A stretch of 64,000 nucleotides of DNA from Bacteroidales bacterium (GCA_023228145.1 JALOBU010000006.1:74328-138327); one strand, 5' to 3'; positions 15,987 to 24,210 are shown, counted from the stretch's first letter. Translations and numbers: made by a program. Notes: generated by a model not told the origin, from the letters alone.

Positions 15987-18167
15987 TTATTTTTGGGTTT
16001 CTTTAATGATTTTGCCGTTTGCTTTTTTCAGTATTTTTCCGCCTTTATTAATTATTTCTACGCCTTCTTTTATAAAAAGACAGGCATTTTTTTTTAGTAT
16101 GATTTGCGCTTTATTATTAAGAGTGAGTTTGCTATTGGCTTCTAAAATCATGGTGCTTCCATTGTCAATGACCAATTTCGATTTTGGTTGTAAAATGATT
16201 TCGCTTCCTGTTTTGGCAACGAAATTAGTAGTAGGGGAGAAGTACCCGCTGATGCTGTCGCGAAACAACTGATTGGGCGTATAATTCTGGTCTAATAAAA
16301 TAGTTTTTCCGCCTTGCAATATCAGCTTTTCATGAAGGATAATTTTTCCCGTCCATCGGGTGTTGTTTTTAACTTCGTAATCGTCCCAGCCGATATCCAC
16401 TTTGAAGGTTCCATTATTAAGGTCTTGCATTTTTATGTACAATCCGCTGAGATAAATACTTCTTGTATTGGGAAGTGATGTTTTATTGAATTTTTTTGAC
16501 CCCTGATTTACATAATATGTTACTGTATTGACAGGTGCGGGGTTAGTTCCAATATCCATCACAGCCCCATCGGTAAAGGCATCCAGGTTGTCGCCGAGGT
16601 AGGGCAGATTATCGTATCGTTTTCCTTTACGATAAACAATAGCGGGAAATTCAAACCTGCCGCGGTCGCTGATGCTTTTAAGATTTCCTTCTGTATCAAA
16701 AAAATGTGTTTGCTGGTCCACATAACCCGAAAGCGGGTTGGGTTTGTTGCAGGATTCTGAATGATACACCGACTTCCATGCTACGCAAAATACCGTATCT
16801 GTAAGCGAAATGAGTTCCATATCCCAATTGCCTTTGGCGTTTACAACCCTGAGGTTGTCAGTTTCATTAAGCGGAAAAACTTCTTCATATTTATTACCCT
16901 CGATAATATCCCTGCCTACCTGAATATAGGAGTATATACCCGGTGTTCCTGCGTCTCTGCATTCGGCAGAGTTTGAAAACTGCAGAAAATCTAATTTTCC
17001 GTTTTTCCCTACCTGGTGGTTTTCGAGCCACAGGTATTGATTTGATGCATTTTCATCCACATAAGGAAGTTGTATCCGGATGGCGTCACCTGTGCTGACA
17101 AAGTCGCGCAGGATAAATGTTTGTCTGCCTGATGCTTTGTTGATGTCTGAATTTTTTCCACTGGCAGCAATGGCAAATTGGTCGGGATTGTTGATGCTGT
17201 CAAACCATCCCAGCCGCCAGCGTTCGTATGCGTTACAACTTATCAGGCTGGAGCTGTAGCCGCCGATGATACCCCAGCCGCCCTGAATGCCTATGAAAGT
17301 ACAAGCCGAGTAAGTCCCGTAATGATTTCCTCCTGAAGCATGAAACCCGTTGCCGCCCAGCAGGGCGTGAGAAAACTCATGAATGAGTATGGATTTTCCT
17401 GGTATTGAAAACTCAGACATTCCAAGGTTTTGGCACGAAAGCATTCCGTGTTCGTAGTAAACGCTGTTATAAAATTTTAACATATTGGATTTGCCGGCGC
17501 TCATAAAAAAGTTTCCTTCACCGGGGTTGTGTTGACCGTAATTATAGAGCTGCTTACTTCCTTCGTAAGTTCTGCCGCTGTTTCTGAGGATTACCTGAAT
17601 AAAATCAATCTTTCCGTTGGGCGTTGTACTTTTTTTTAAGCCTGATTTTCCGCGTTCAAAAAAGTCGTAGTCGGATATCGAATCGTGGCCGAACACCGTC
17701 CTTACGCCTCCCTTCTGGTTAATTAGGTTTATAGAAGCTTTTATCAGGTCATTATATGTAAAGTCTTTGCCGGGTTTATCTGGTGTGATAGCCGATTGAG
17801 CAATGTTCACTATAATAAAATCTCCCAGATAGATAAAGTTACCCAGGCTCGATTCGTAGAAATATTTTGTGACCCAGCCTGTGGGTTTGTGGTTGTGTAA
17901 GTCGCTGTTCATAAAACCCGAAAGCATAGCGGTGGGGACATTATCGTTGATGCTGTTTGCTTTTCCGGCTTGCCAGGGGTGGGTCTTGTCGTTGTACAGC
18001 GGGTCACGTTCAGGTGTTTGGTCGTAAACGATATTGATAAGGATGTTCAGGGCACGCATTTTTATTTTTGCAGGAATGCTGTTACCGTTACGACTCGAAT
18101 ATTTGAACTGGGCTAAAGATAGAAGCGGCAAGGTGATGAATAATAGGATGAAAAAATTTTTTTTCAT
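15987..18167 (-). CDS. secreted M6-like zinc metalloprotease
   Basis: A 726-residue exported protein with signal peptide MKKNFFILLFITLPLLSLAQ. Seen: the zinc motif HEFSHALLGG near residue 262 followed by GFHASGGNHYG, and CNAYERWRLGW, the conserved block that follows the active site in M6 (immune inhibitor A-like) peptidases. The C-terminal 100 residues are a chain of short beta-strands (KLVIDNGSTMILEAN, KLTLNNKAQIILKKN, LFIKEGVEIINKGGK) with no T9SS sorting domain. A -33/-7 promoter at 18195-18225 places the transcription start downstream of two earlier in-frame Met codons, so ATG at 18167 is preferred. The membrane J-domain gene follows by 4 bases. Substrate unknown. Confidence 0.82.
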   Translation of the reverse strand: MKKNFFILLFITLPLLSLAQFKYSSRNGNSIPAKIKMRALNILINIVYDQTPERDPLYNDKTHPWQAGKANSINDNVPTAMLSGFMNSDLHNHKPTGWVTKYFYESSLGNFIYLGDFIIVNIAQSAITPDKPGKDFTYNDLIKASINLINQKGGVRTVFGHDSISDYDFFERGKSGLKKSTTPNGKIDFIQVILRNSGRTYEGSKQLYNYGQHNPGEGNFFMSAGKSNMLKFYNSVYYEHGMLSCQNLGMSEFSIPGKSILIHEFSHALLGGNGFHASGGNHYGTYSACTFIGIQGGWGIIGGYSSSLISCNAYERWRLGWFDSINNPDQFAIAASGKNSDINKASGRQTFILRDFVSTGDAIRIQLPYVDENASNQYLWLENHQVGKNGKLDFLQFSNSAECRDAGTPGIYSYIQVGRDIIEGNKYEEVFPLNETDNLRVVNAKGNWDMELISLTDTVFCVAWKSVYHSESCNKPNPLSGYVDQQTHFFDTEGNLKSISDRGRFEFPAIVYRKGKRYDNLPYLGDNLDAFTDGAVMDIGTNPAPVNTVTYYVNQGSKKFNKTSLPNTRSIYLSGLYIKMQDLNNGTFKVDIGWDDYEVKNNTRWTGKIILHEKLILQGGKTILLDQNYTPNQLFRDSISGYFSPTTNFVAKTGSEIILQPKSKLVIDNGSTMILEANSKLTLNNKAQIILKKNACLFIKEGVEIINKGGKILKKANGKIIKETQK

Positions 18168-18194
18168 AAATGAAAAGGCTTGCTGTTTCATTAT

Positions 18195-18225
18195 CAAAAA
18201 TAACTAAAAATGCGGAGTCTGCAAA
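18195..18225 (-). promoter_or_regulatory. Bacteroidota -33/-7 promoter for the M6 protease operon
   Basis: On the minus strand TTTG (18222-18225), 19 bases, then TATTTTTG (18195-18202), an exact match to TTTG-N19-TAnnTTTG. It begins just past the 3' end of the RNase P RNA on the same strand and decides the protease start codon. Confidence 0.7.
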
Positions 18226-18229
18226 AAAT

Positions 18230-18600
18230 AAAGCAGCAGTTCCGTAAGCCGGGTTCTGTTTTAGCCTGTCATTTATCTGGCTGCGCAGTTACCTGAACAA
18301 TCTAACGGCCTACCCTCCGGAATCGGGCGGGCAGCCCTCTGTCTCCGGTTTATTTGGCCTTTCAACCCATAAGGTTTGCCCGTGTGCTATGTTGCCATAG
18401 CAAGCCGTGAGCTCTTACCTCACGTTTTCACCCTTACCTAAATACCGAAGTATCCTGGCGGTTATTTTCTGTGGCACTGTCTGTCTTCCGGTTGCCCGGA
18501 ATCCTTCCCGTTAGGAAGTATGGCGCCCTTTGTTGCCCGGACTTTCCTCCCCCCCGACAGGCAAATCTGTCGGGACAGCGACAAGCCGAACTGTTGCTTT
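18230..18600 (-). ncRNA. rnpB: RNase P RNA (catalytic subunit)
   Basis: Ribozyme that matures tRNA 5' ends. On the minus strand the 5' part has GAGGAAAGTCCGGGC, the universally conserved block, and the 3' part has ACAGAACCCGGCTTA, its conserved partner region. The ends pair: AAGCAACAGTTC at the 5' end with GAACTGCTGCTT at the 3' end form P1, fixing the boundaries within a few bases. A stable stem (CCCGACAG / CTGTCGGG) lies near the 5' end. About 371 nt. P1 is followed by TTTATTTTTT, so it may double as the terminator stem. A TAATTTTG -7 motif at 18608-18615 sits just upstream. Confidence 0.96.
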
Positions 18601-18607
18601 ATCAATG

Positions 18608-18615
18608 CAAAATTA
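18608..18615 (-). promoter_or_regulatory. -7 element for rnpB
   Basis: Reads TAATTTTG on the minus strand, matching TAnnTTTG, and ends 7 bases before the mapped 5' end of RNase P RNA, the correct distance for a start at about 18600. The -33 position is a poor match. Confidence 0.55.
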
Positions 18616-18687
18616 TGAAAAATAACTGATATGAAGCGTGTATATTAGTATGTGAATTAACCAACTGATTATTTTCCAAAAAATAGC

Positions 18688-18695
18688 TACTTTCG
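18688..18695 (+). promoter_or_regulatory. probable -7 element for the ketosynthase cluster
   Basis: TACTTTCG is one mismatch from TAnnTTTG and lies 19 bases before the ketosynthase ATG. It is the only candidate between rnpB and the five-gene cluster, so it may drive the whole unit. Confidence 0.35.
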
Positions 18696-18714
18696 CACTA
18701 CAATAATTTCATGG

Positions 18715-19920
18715 ATGGCATCAGAAAAAGTTTATATAAAAGGCATGGGGATGATATCTGCCATTGGTTTTAATGTGCAGGAAGCCCTGCATTCGCTCCG
18801 TGAATTGAAATACGGAGTGGGGCCAATAACCCATTTGGATACGGTTTATAAAGGAACTATCCCTGTGGCGGAGGTAAAAAAAACCAATGAAGAACTGAAG
18901 AACTTTCTTTGTATTGACACAGATACTGTTATTTCCAGGACATGCCTTCTTGGAATGTGTGCTGCATCAGAAGCTGTTAATTCGGCAGGCATTGATACCG
19001 GCAAATTCCGTTGCGGGATTGTTTCCGCTACCTCTGTAGGAGGTATGGACCTCAGTGAGATTTTTTATGATGAGTTTTACAACGACCACAGCAAAGGCGA
19101 TAACAGGTATGTGAAAAGCCATGACTGTGCCGACAGCACCATGCGTATTGCCCTATTTCTCGGTATAAAAGACTTTCAGGCTACCATCAGCACGGCGTGT
19201 TCTTCGTCAGCCAATGCCATCATGTATGCTTCCCGGCTGATAAAGAATAATATCCTTGATATAGCAATTGCCGGAGGCACCGATTCGCTGACAAGGTTTA
19301 CTGTCAACGGCTTTAACACCCTGATGATACTTGACAAAAATCATTGCCGCCCGTTTGATGCAGGTCGTGCGGGCTTGAATATCGGCGAAGGCGCTGGTTA
19401 TGTGGTACTTGTCTCTGAAAAAGTATTAAACGAAACACAGAAAGAAGCTTTTGCCGAAGTGAAAGGTTATGGCAATGCGAACGATGCTTATCATCAGACC
19501 GCTTCTTCTCCCGACGGACAGGGAGCTTTTCTGGCGATGAGCAAAGCTATGTCGATGAGCGGCCTGCAACCCTACGAAATTGATTACATCAATGTTCACG
19601 GGACAGGAACAGGGAACAACGACCTTTCGGAAGGCATTGCCATGAAGCGCATTTTTGGAGACCACGTGCCGCTGTTCAGTTCTACGAAACCTTTTACAGG
19701 GCATACCCTTGGAGCTGCAGGGGGAATAGAAGCTATCATATCCATTCTTGCAATAAAGAATAAATTGGTTTTTCCAAACCTCAACTTTAAGGAGCCTATT
19801 CCCGAGCTGAATATTTCGCCTGTTACCCGTTTAACGGAAAATGTTAAAGTTACTAATGTTTTATCCAATTCTTTTGGTTTTGGAGGCAACAACTCATCCC
19901 TGATTTTATCCGAAGTGTAA
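18715..19920 (+). CDS. beta-ketoacyl-ACP synthase (FabF/aryl-polyene type KS)
   Basis: Condensing enzyme that elongates an ACP-bound acyl chain with malonyl-ACP. The 401 residues carry the complete FabF-type triad: Cys162 in STACSSSANA, His295 in NVHGTGTGNNDLSEG and His330 in KPFTGHTLGAAGG; FGFGGNNSSLI near the C-terminus is the closing glycine loop. ATG at 18715 is chosen because the ATG at 18711 is out of frame. It heads five consecutive same-strand genes with gaps of 26 bases or less: KS, chain-length-factor-like KS, polysaccharide deacetylase, LolA-like carrier, FabZ-like dehydratase. The context resembles part of aryl-polyene or flexirubin clusters rather than primary fatty-acid synthesis. 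Confidence 0.9.
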   Translation: MASEKVYIKGMGMISAIGFNVQEALHSLRELKYGVGPITHLDTVYKGTIPVAEVKKTNEELKNFLCIDTDTVISRTCLLGMCAASEAVNSAGIDTGKFRCGIVSATSVGGMDLSEIFYDEFYNDHSKGDNRYVKSHDCADSTMRIALFLGIKDFQATISTACSSSANAIMYASRLIKNNILDIAIAGGTDSLTRFTVNGFNTLMILDKNHCRPFDAGRAGLNIGEGAGYVVLVSEKVLNETQKEAFAEVKGYGNANDAYHQTASSPDGQGAFLAMSKAMSMSGLQPYEIDYINVHGTGTGNNDLSEGIAMKRIFGDHVPLFSSTKPFTGHTLGAAGGIEAIISILAIKNKLVFPNLNFKEPIPELNISPVTRLTENVKVTNVLSNSFGFGGNNSSLILSEV

Positions 19921-19946
19921 TAAATGGACAAACTTCAAACTCTCTT

Positions 19947-21008
19947 ATGAAAGCATATATAAAATCATTTTCGTTAATAAGCCCTTCACCCTCGTTTGAA
20001 GAAGTGTTGCAAGTATCAGCACAGATTGAATATAATTCCCAATACCTGACCTGTATTGAACCGAATTATAAATCTTACATCAACCCTACTTTGATACGCC
20101 GCATGAGCCGGGTTGTTAAGATGGGAGTAACAGTGGCGTTGCGATGCCTGAAAGATGCCGGTATCGAGAACCCCGATGCGATTATAGCAGGCACAGGCCT
20201 GGGTTGCATTGAAGACACTGAAAAATTCCTGAATGAAATCATCATCAACAAAGAACAATTTCTACCTCCTACATCATTCATACAATCCACACACAATACC
20301 ATAGCTGGGCAGATTGCACTTCTGCTGAAATGCAACAGTTATAACTACGCTTATGTTCATCGAAACTTTTCGTTTGAAAATGCCCTTCTGGATGCCCTGA
20401 TGATGTTACATGAAGAAGAAAATAAGAATATACTTCTTGGTGGTGTGGATGAAATTACGGCAGTTTCTTACGAAATAATGAAGCGTTTGGGGATTTATAA
20501 AAGCGTTGAAGGGCTGACAACAAATGTTTTTATAAACCCCACAGAAGGAAGTATAGCTGGAGAGGGGGCATCTTGTTTGTTGCTATCCGACAAGAAAGAA
20601 AATGCTATTGCTCTTATAAATGGAGTAAAAACATTTGTTAATCCTGAAACTTCAGAAGAAATAAATAAACAGATTAATGAGTTTCTAAAATCTCACGAAT
20701 TAACGCCAGAAGATATTGACAATATTATTATGGGATACAACAGTGATAGCCGTTACGATGTAATTTATAATAGTGTAGAAAAGGAATTGTTTCCCAACAA
20801 AAACATTTTGTATTATAAACATCTCTGCGGTGATTATTTTACATCTTCGGCATTTGCAGTCTGCATGGCAGCTTATATACTAAAAATAAAACAAATTTCT
20901 CCTGCCATAATATTTAAAAAGGGAAATGAAGCTGTTCCCAAACACATTTTAATTTATAATCAGTTTTCCGGACAAGAGCATTCATTAATTTTATTATCAG
21001 GATGCTGA
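19947..21008 (+). CDS. chain-length-factor-like beta-ketoacyl synthase without catalytic Cys
   Basis: A 353-residue thiolase-fold protein homologous to KS but with the active site lost: the position of the nucleophile reads NYAYVHRNFSFENAL, with no Cys, and no HGTGT or GHT motif is present. Seen family features: FIQSTHNTIAGQIAL (typical of chain length factors of aryl-polyene KS/CLF pairs), ILLGGVDEIT, and EGSIAGEGASCLLL. It begins 26 bases after the active KS and its end overlaps the next gene by 7 bases. By analogy with KS-alpha/KS-beta pairs it should dimerise with the upstream KS and set chain length. Confidence 0.82.
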   Translation: MKAYIKSFSLISPSPSFEEVLQVSAQIEYNSQYLTCIEPNYKSYINPTLIRRMSRVVKMGVTVALRCLKDAGIENPDAIIAGTGLGCIEDTEKFLNEIIINKEQFLPPTSFIQSTHNTIAGQIALLLKCNSYNYAYVHRNFSFENALLDALMMLHEEENKNILLGGVDEITAVSYEIMKRLGIYKSVEGLTTNVFINPTEGSIAGEGASCLLLSDKKENAIALINGVKTFVNPETSEEINKQINEFLKSHELTPEDIDNIIMGYNSDSRYDVIYNSVEKELFPNKNILYYKHLCGDYFTSSAFAVCMAAYILKIKQISPAIIFKKGNEAVPKHILIYNQFSGQEHSLILLSGC

Positions 21009-21757
21009 AATACAGAACATTCACTATTATTTTTATTGTCAGCATTGTCAGCATTGCAATGCTTTTCCTTTACTCTGGTATCTCTCCTTGGTGGTTTTTT
21101 GTGGCAGCTTTATTGTATTTGTTTTTTTTGGTGGTCGGTTCTTCATTTATTAAGATGTCATTTTTCATTGAAGCATTATGCCGCTTTCAAAGCCGGGACA
21201 AGATAATTCTTTCTTTTGATGACGGCCCGGATGAAACTAACACCCCAAGGATACTGGAAGTATTGAAAAAACATGATGCAAAGGCTATATTTTTTTTAAT
21301 CGGAAGCAATGCCGAACAACACCCAGAACTTGTAAAAAGAATATCTGCAGCCGGGCATAATATAGGCAACCATTCATATCAGCATAATTTTTTATACGAC
21401 CTCAAGACATCTCAGGCTATCGAAAAAGACATAACAAAATGTAATGAAATAATTAAGGGCATAACAGGCAAAGAATCGGAATTTTTCAGGCCACCTTATG
21501 GAGTTACAAACCCTGCAATAAAAAAAGCACTCAGCAGAATTAAGTTGATTCCTGTTGGTTGGAGTCTGCGTACTTTTGATACCGTTACAAAAAACAAAAA
21601 CAAGCTTTTCAGAAAATTACAAAAAGTTAAACCGGGATATATCATACTTTTTCATGACAGAGTGAATGATATTGAAATGATTCTGGATGATTTTCTGTTA
21701 TTTTGCAAAGAAAAAAAACTCATAACTGTATTACCCGAAGAAGTGCTAAAGAAGTAA
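21002..21757 (+). CDS. membrane-anchored polysaccharide deacetylase (NodB domain)
   Basis: A 251-residue carbohydrate esterase family 4-type protein. Seen: two N-terminal hydrophobic segments (FTIIFIVSIVSIAMLFLY, WFFVAALLYLFFLVVGS), then the NodB motifs LSFDDGPDETNTPRIL (Asp pair), IGNHSYQHNF (metal His pair) and FFRPPYGV, and late HDR. Active-site residues are intact. It would remove N-acetyl groups from a glycan on the periplasmic side. It overlaps the CLF gene by 7 bases and is followed by the LolA-like gene after 4 bases. Its presence in a ketosynthase cluster hints that the acyl product is joined to a sugar or amino-sugar, which is inference. Confidence 0.88.
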   Translation: MLKYRTFTIIFIVSIVSIAMLFLYSGISPWWFFVAALLYLFFLVVGSSFIKMSFFIEALCRFQSRDKIILSFDDGPDETNTPRILEVLKKHDAKAIFFLIGSNAEQHPELVKRISAAGHNIGNHSYQHNFLYDLKTSQAIEKDITKCNEIIKGITGKESEFFRPPYGVTNPAIKKALSRIKLIPVGWSLRTFDTVTKNKNKLFRKLQKVKPGYIILFHDRVNDIEMILDDFLLFCKEKKLITVLPEEVLKK

Positions 21758-21761
21758 AAGG

Positions 21762-22412
21762 ATGAAAAAAATATTTTATATTCTGTTGTTGATTGTTACT
21801 GTCCCTATTGGCACCCTGCATGCTTTACCTCCAGATACAACATTTCGCGTGTTGAAAGATACATCTGTCCTGAAGCGTAAAATAAGTGAATATACTGCAA
21901 GCCTGCAAAGTCTTGAAAGCAATTTTGTGCAGCATAGGTATATATCTGTATTAACCGTTCCCGTAGAGTCTAAAGGATATTTCTGTTATAAAAATGATGC
22001 GATGATACGCTGGGAATACATTGAACCGTTCAAATACCTGATGATAATTAATAACGAAACGGTATATGTCAGCGATGAGGGTAAAAATACTGCCTTCAAT
22101 ATGTCGGGAAACACCGGCTTTGGCAGAATTGCAAATTTATTTGACAAAATGTTCAAAGGAAATGTAATGGATGATAAAAAGGATTTTTCGTGTGGGTATT
22201 TCGAAAATGACTTGTATTATAAAATGGTACTGAATCCAAAAAATAAAAACATTAAAAACTTTTTTATTGAAATTCACCTATATTTTGAAAAATCATTATT
22301 TTCGGTGGAAAGAATTATTATGAAAGAGCAATCGGGCGATATAACCGATATCATTTTCCATGACAGAAAGCTTAACGGAAATGTGCCTGACGATAAATTT
22401 ATCATAAAATAG
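21762..22412 (+). CDS. LolA-like periplasmic carrier protein
   Basis: A 216-residue exported protein with signal peptide MKKIFYILLLIVTVPIGTLHA and a LolA/LolB-type fold pattern: LQSLESNFVQHRYISVLTVPVESKGYF (split: an early Q-x-F-x-Q-like strand then SKGYFCYKN), MIRWEYIEPFKYLMIINN and the following strands. General LolA ferries lipoproteins across the periplasm; LolA-like members in aryl-polyene clusters are thought to carry the lipid product. It sits 4 bases after the deacetylase gene and 4 bases before the dehydratase gene, so assignment to this cluster is firm. Whether it serves a lipoprotein or the cluster's own lipid is not decidable here. Confidence 0.85.
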   Translation: MKKIFYILLLIVTVPIGTLHALPPDTTFRVLKDTSVLKRKISEYTASLQSLESNFVQHRYISVLTVPVESKGYFCYKNDAMIRWEYIEPFKYLMIINNETVYVSDEGKNTAFNMSGNTGFGRIANLFDKMFKGNVMDDKKDFSCGYFENDLYYKMVLNPKNKNIKNFFIEIHLYFEKSLFSVERIIMKEQSGDITDIIFHDRKLNGNVPDDKFIIK

Positions 22413-22416
22413 TTTT

Positions 22417-22794
22417 ATGCTGAAAGATACTTTTTTTAAGATATTGGAATTTTCAAATGAAGGAAACAAGGATGTGTTCAAAGTTGAGATAAACCAACAA
22501 CATAAAATTTTTGAAGGGCACTTCCCCGGAAATCCTGTTGTTCCGGGAGTTTGCCTTTTTCAAATGGTAAAAGAATGTATTGAAGTTAAAGAGGCAAAGA
22601 AACTTCAGCTTTCAAAAGCGAAAGAGATTAAATTTCTAAGCATAGTTAACCCGCAATTAAATAATGTTTTGCATATTGAAATCATTCCCGGAATGGAAGA
22701 AGATGGTTTGTTGCCATATAATATCGTTGTTTACGACGGTACAAATGTATGTTTGAAAATGAAATCTGCTTTTGCAGTGAGCAGTTATCAGTGA
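22417..22794 (+). CDS. FabZ-like 3-hydroxyacyl-ACP dehydratase (hotdog fold)
   Basis: A 125-residue single-hotdog protein. Seen: FEGHFPGNPVVPGVCLFQMV, the FabZ/FabA active-site loop with catalytic His in GHFP and the conserved PVxPG. The usual FabZ acidic-residue segment is not obvious, and the protein is shorter than FabZ (about 145-150). As the last gene of the KS cluster it should dehydrate the beta-hydroxy intermediate of a polyene or acyl chain; no cognate ketoreductase is encoded nearby. The last five codons and the stop lie inside a 14-base tandem repeat (22777-22846), so the C-terminus SSYQ may be repeat-derived. Confidence 0.82.
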   Translation: MLKDTFFKILEFSNEGNKDVFKVEINQQHKIFEGHFPGNPVVPGVCLFQMVKECIEVKEAKKLQLSKAKEIKFLSIVNPQLNNVLHIEIIPGMEEDGLLPYNIVVYDGTNVCLKMKSAFAVSSYQ

Positions 22795-22846
22795 GCAGTT
22801 ATCAGTAAACAGTTATCAGTGTACACTTATAGGTAATCAGTTATCA
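22777..22846 (+). repeat. five degenerate 14-bp tandem repeats crossing a stop codon
   Basis: Units start at 22777, 22791, 22805, 22819 and 22833: GTGAGCAGTTATCA twice exactly, then GTAAACAGTTATCA, GTGTACACTTATAG and GTAATCAGTTATCA. The first unit codes the end of the FabZ-like protein and the second holds its stop codon. Confidence 0.9.
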
Positions 22847-22892
22847 TTTTCATAATTTTCCAGTGACTAATTTAACTTTAAATAATAGAAAA

Positions 22893-23690
22893 ATGACGGA
22901 ACTATTGCAGATGGCTGTTTCGACCGCAGTTGATGCAGGAAAAGAAATAATGAAAATATACCATGACAGGGTGAGGATAAGTATTAAAAGAAATTTAACT
23001 CCTGTTACCAATGCCGACAAGGCGGCGAACAGGCTTATCATTGAAAGATTAGCCGTATCAGAAACACCCGTAATTTCTGAAGAAGCATCGATAATACCTT
23101 ATACCGAGCGCAAACAATGGCCATTATGCTGGTTGGTTGACCCGCTGGACGGAACTAAGGAGTTTATTACTAAGAGTAAGGATTTTACAGTGAATATTGC
23201 TTTGATTAGAAAAAACATTCCCGTGCTTGGTGTCATTTATGCACCAGCCTATGAAACACTTTTTTTTGCAGGGGAGAATATTGGCTCATTCAAAATCAGC
23301 AATGTTTCAGAGATAGTGTCTGTAAATAATGATATTAGCGCCATGATGGTTAAAGCTACAAAGTTGCCATGCACCCGAACTGAAACTTATACTTACATTG
23401 TTAGTAAGTCACATATTAATACAAGGACACGCAAATACCTGAAAAACGATACACGCCCAAAGCAATTTCTAAGCAAGGGCAGCTCATTAAAATTATGCGC
23501 TCTTGCCGAAGGCAGTGCCGATGAATACCCGCGTTTCGGGCGTACCATGGAATGGGATACTGCCGCCGGTGATGCCATATTGCAAAACGCCGGAGGAAAA
23601 ATTGTCAGTGCGGCAGGAGGGGAGGCATTGAAATACAACAAAGCCGACCTCGCAAACCCCGAATTTATTGCGTACCGTTTATCCAGTTGA
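22893..23690 (+). CDS. cysQ: 3'(2'),5'-bisphosphate nucleotidase CysQ
   Basis: Inositol-monophosphatase-family enzyme that hydrolyses PAP (3'-phosphoadenosine 5'-phosphate) to AMP, keeping sulfate assimilation and RNA turnover running. Seen: TPVTNADKAAN and ISEEASIIPY (metal ligands), the core motif WLVDPLDGTKEF, and the C-terminal WDTAAGDAIL. From ATG at 22893 it has 265 residues, normal for CysQ; a GTG ten codons upstream is less likely. It begins just after the 14-bp repeat array and is convergent with the glutathione peroxidase gene, the two overlapping by 26 bases at their 3' ends. No sulfate-assimilation neighbours are visible. Confidence 0.93.
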   Translation: MTELLQMAVSTAVDAGKEIMKIYHDRVRISIKRNLTPVTNADKAANRLIIERLAVSETPVISEEASIIPYTERKQWPLCWLVDPLDGTKEFITKSKDFTVNIALIRKNIPVLGVIYAPAYETLFFAGENIGSFKISNVSEIVSVNNDISAMMVKATKLPCTRTETYTYIVSKSHINTRTRKYLKNDTRPKQFLSKGSSLKLCALAEGSADEYPRFGRTMEWDTAAGDAILQNAGGKIVSAAGGEALKYNKADLANPEFIAYRLSS

Positions 23691-24210
23691 CAATAGATTC
23701 AGAAAAAGGTTTTACTGATGATGCAAAGGTGTTGAACAATTTGCCATTCTTGTCAATAAGATATTTCTGAAAATTCCACTTTACATTGGAATCCATCACG
23801 CCATTCAGTTTTTTGTCGGTAAGCCATTGATATACCGGGTCCATATTTTTTCCAGTAACGCTGACTTTTGACATCATCTGGAAAGTAACGCCATAATTCC
23901 GTGAACAGAATTCTTTAATCTCCTCGTTATCCAATGGCTCCTGATTCATGAAATCGTTTGAGGGAAACCCAAGTATAACAAAGTTCCCGCTTCCATATTT
24001 TTTGTGTAGCTCCTCCAAGTCTTTATATTGTGGTGTATAACCACATTTTGAAGCGGTGTTAACAATCATCACTTTTTTTCCTTTCAGAATAGAAAAATCA
24101 AATTCATTTCCATCAAGAGTTTGTGCTTTAAGCATGTAAAAACCTGAACTGTTTTGTGCAAACATAATGTTAGCTGTCAATAAAGTAAATATTAAAGTAA
24201 TTGTTCTCAT
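23665..24210 (-). CDS. glutathione peroxidase family (thiol peroxidase) with signal peptide
   Basis: A 181-residue GPx-fold peroxidase reducing hydroperoxides. Seen: NTASKCGYTPQY with the peroxidatic Cys (not selenocysteine), ILGFPSNDFMNQEP with the conserved Phe/Gln region, and VKWNFQKYLIDKNG with the catalytic Trp-Asn. Bacterial Cys-GPx enzymes of this type usually take electrons from thioredoxin. The N-terminus RTITLIFTLLTANIMFAQ is a signal peptide, so it probably acts outside the cytoplasm. Its 3' end overlaps the convergent cysQ gene by 26 bases. Confidence 0.92.
   Translation of the reverse strand: MRTITLIFTLLTANIMFAQNSSGFYMLKAQTLDGNEFDFSILKGKKVMIVNTASKCGYTPQYKDLEELHKKYGSGNFVILGFPSNDFMNQEPLDNEEIKEFCSRNYGVTFQMMSKVSVTGKNMDPVYQWLTDKKLNGVMDSNVKWNFQKYLIDKNGKLFNTFASSVKPFSESIVNWINGTQ

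Noticed and set aside
18715..22794. Complete aryl-polyene or flexirubin cluster
   Set aside because: No ACP, ketoreductase, acyltransferase, MMPL exporter or ammonia-lyase gene is present in the window, so only a partial or minimal cluster can be claimed.
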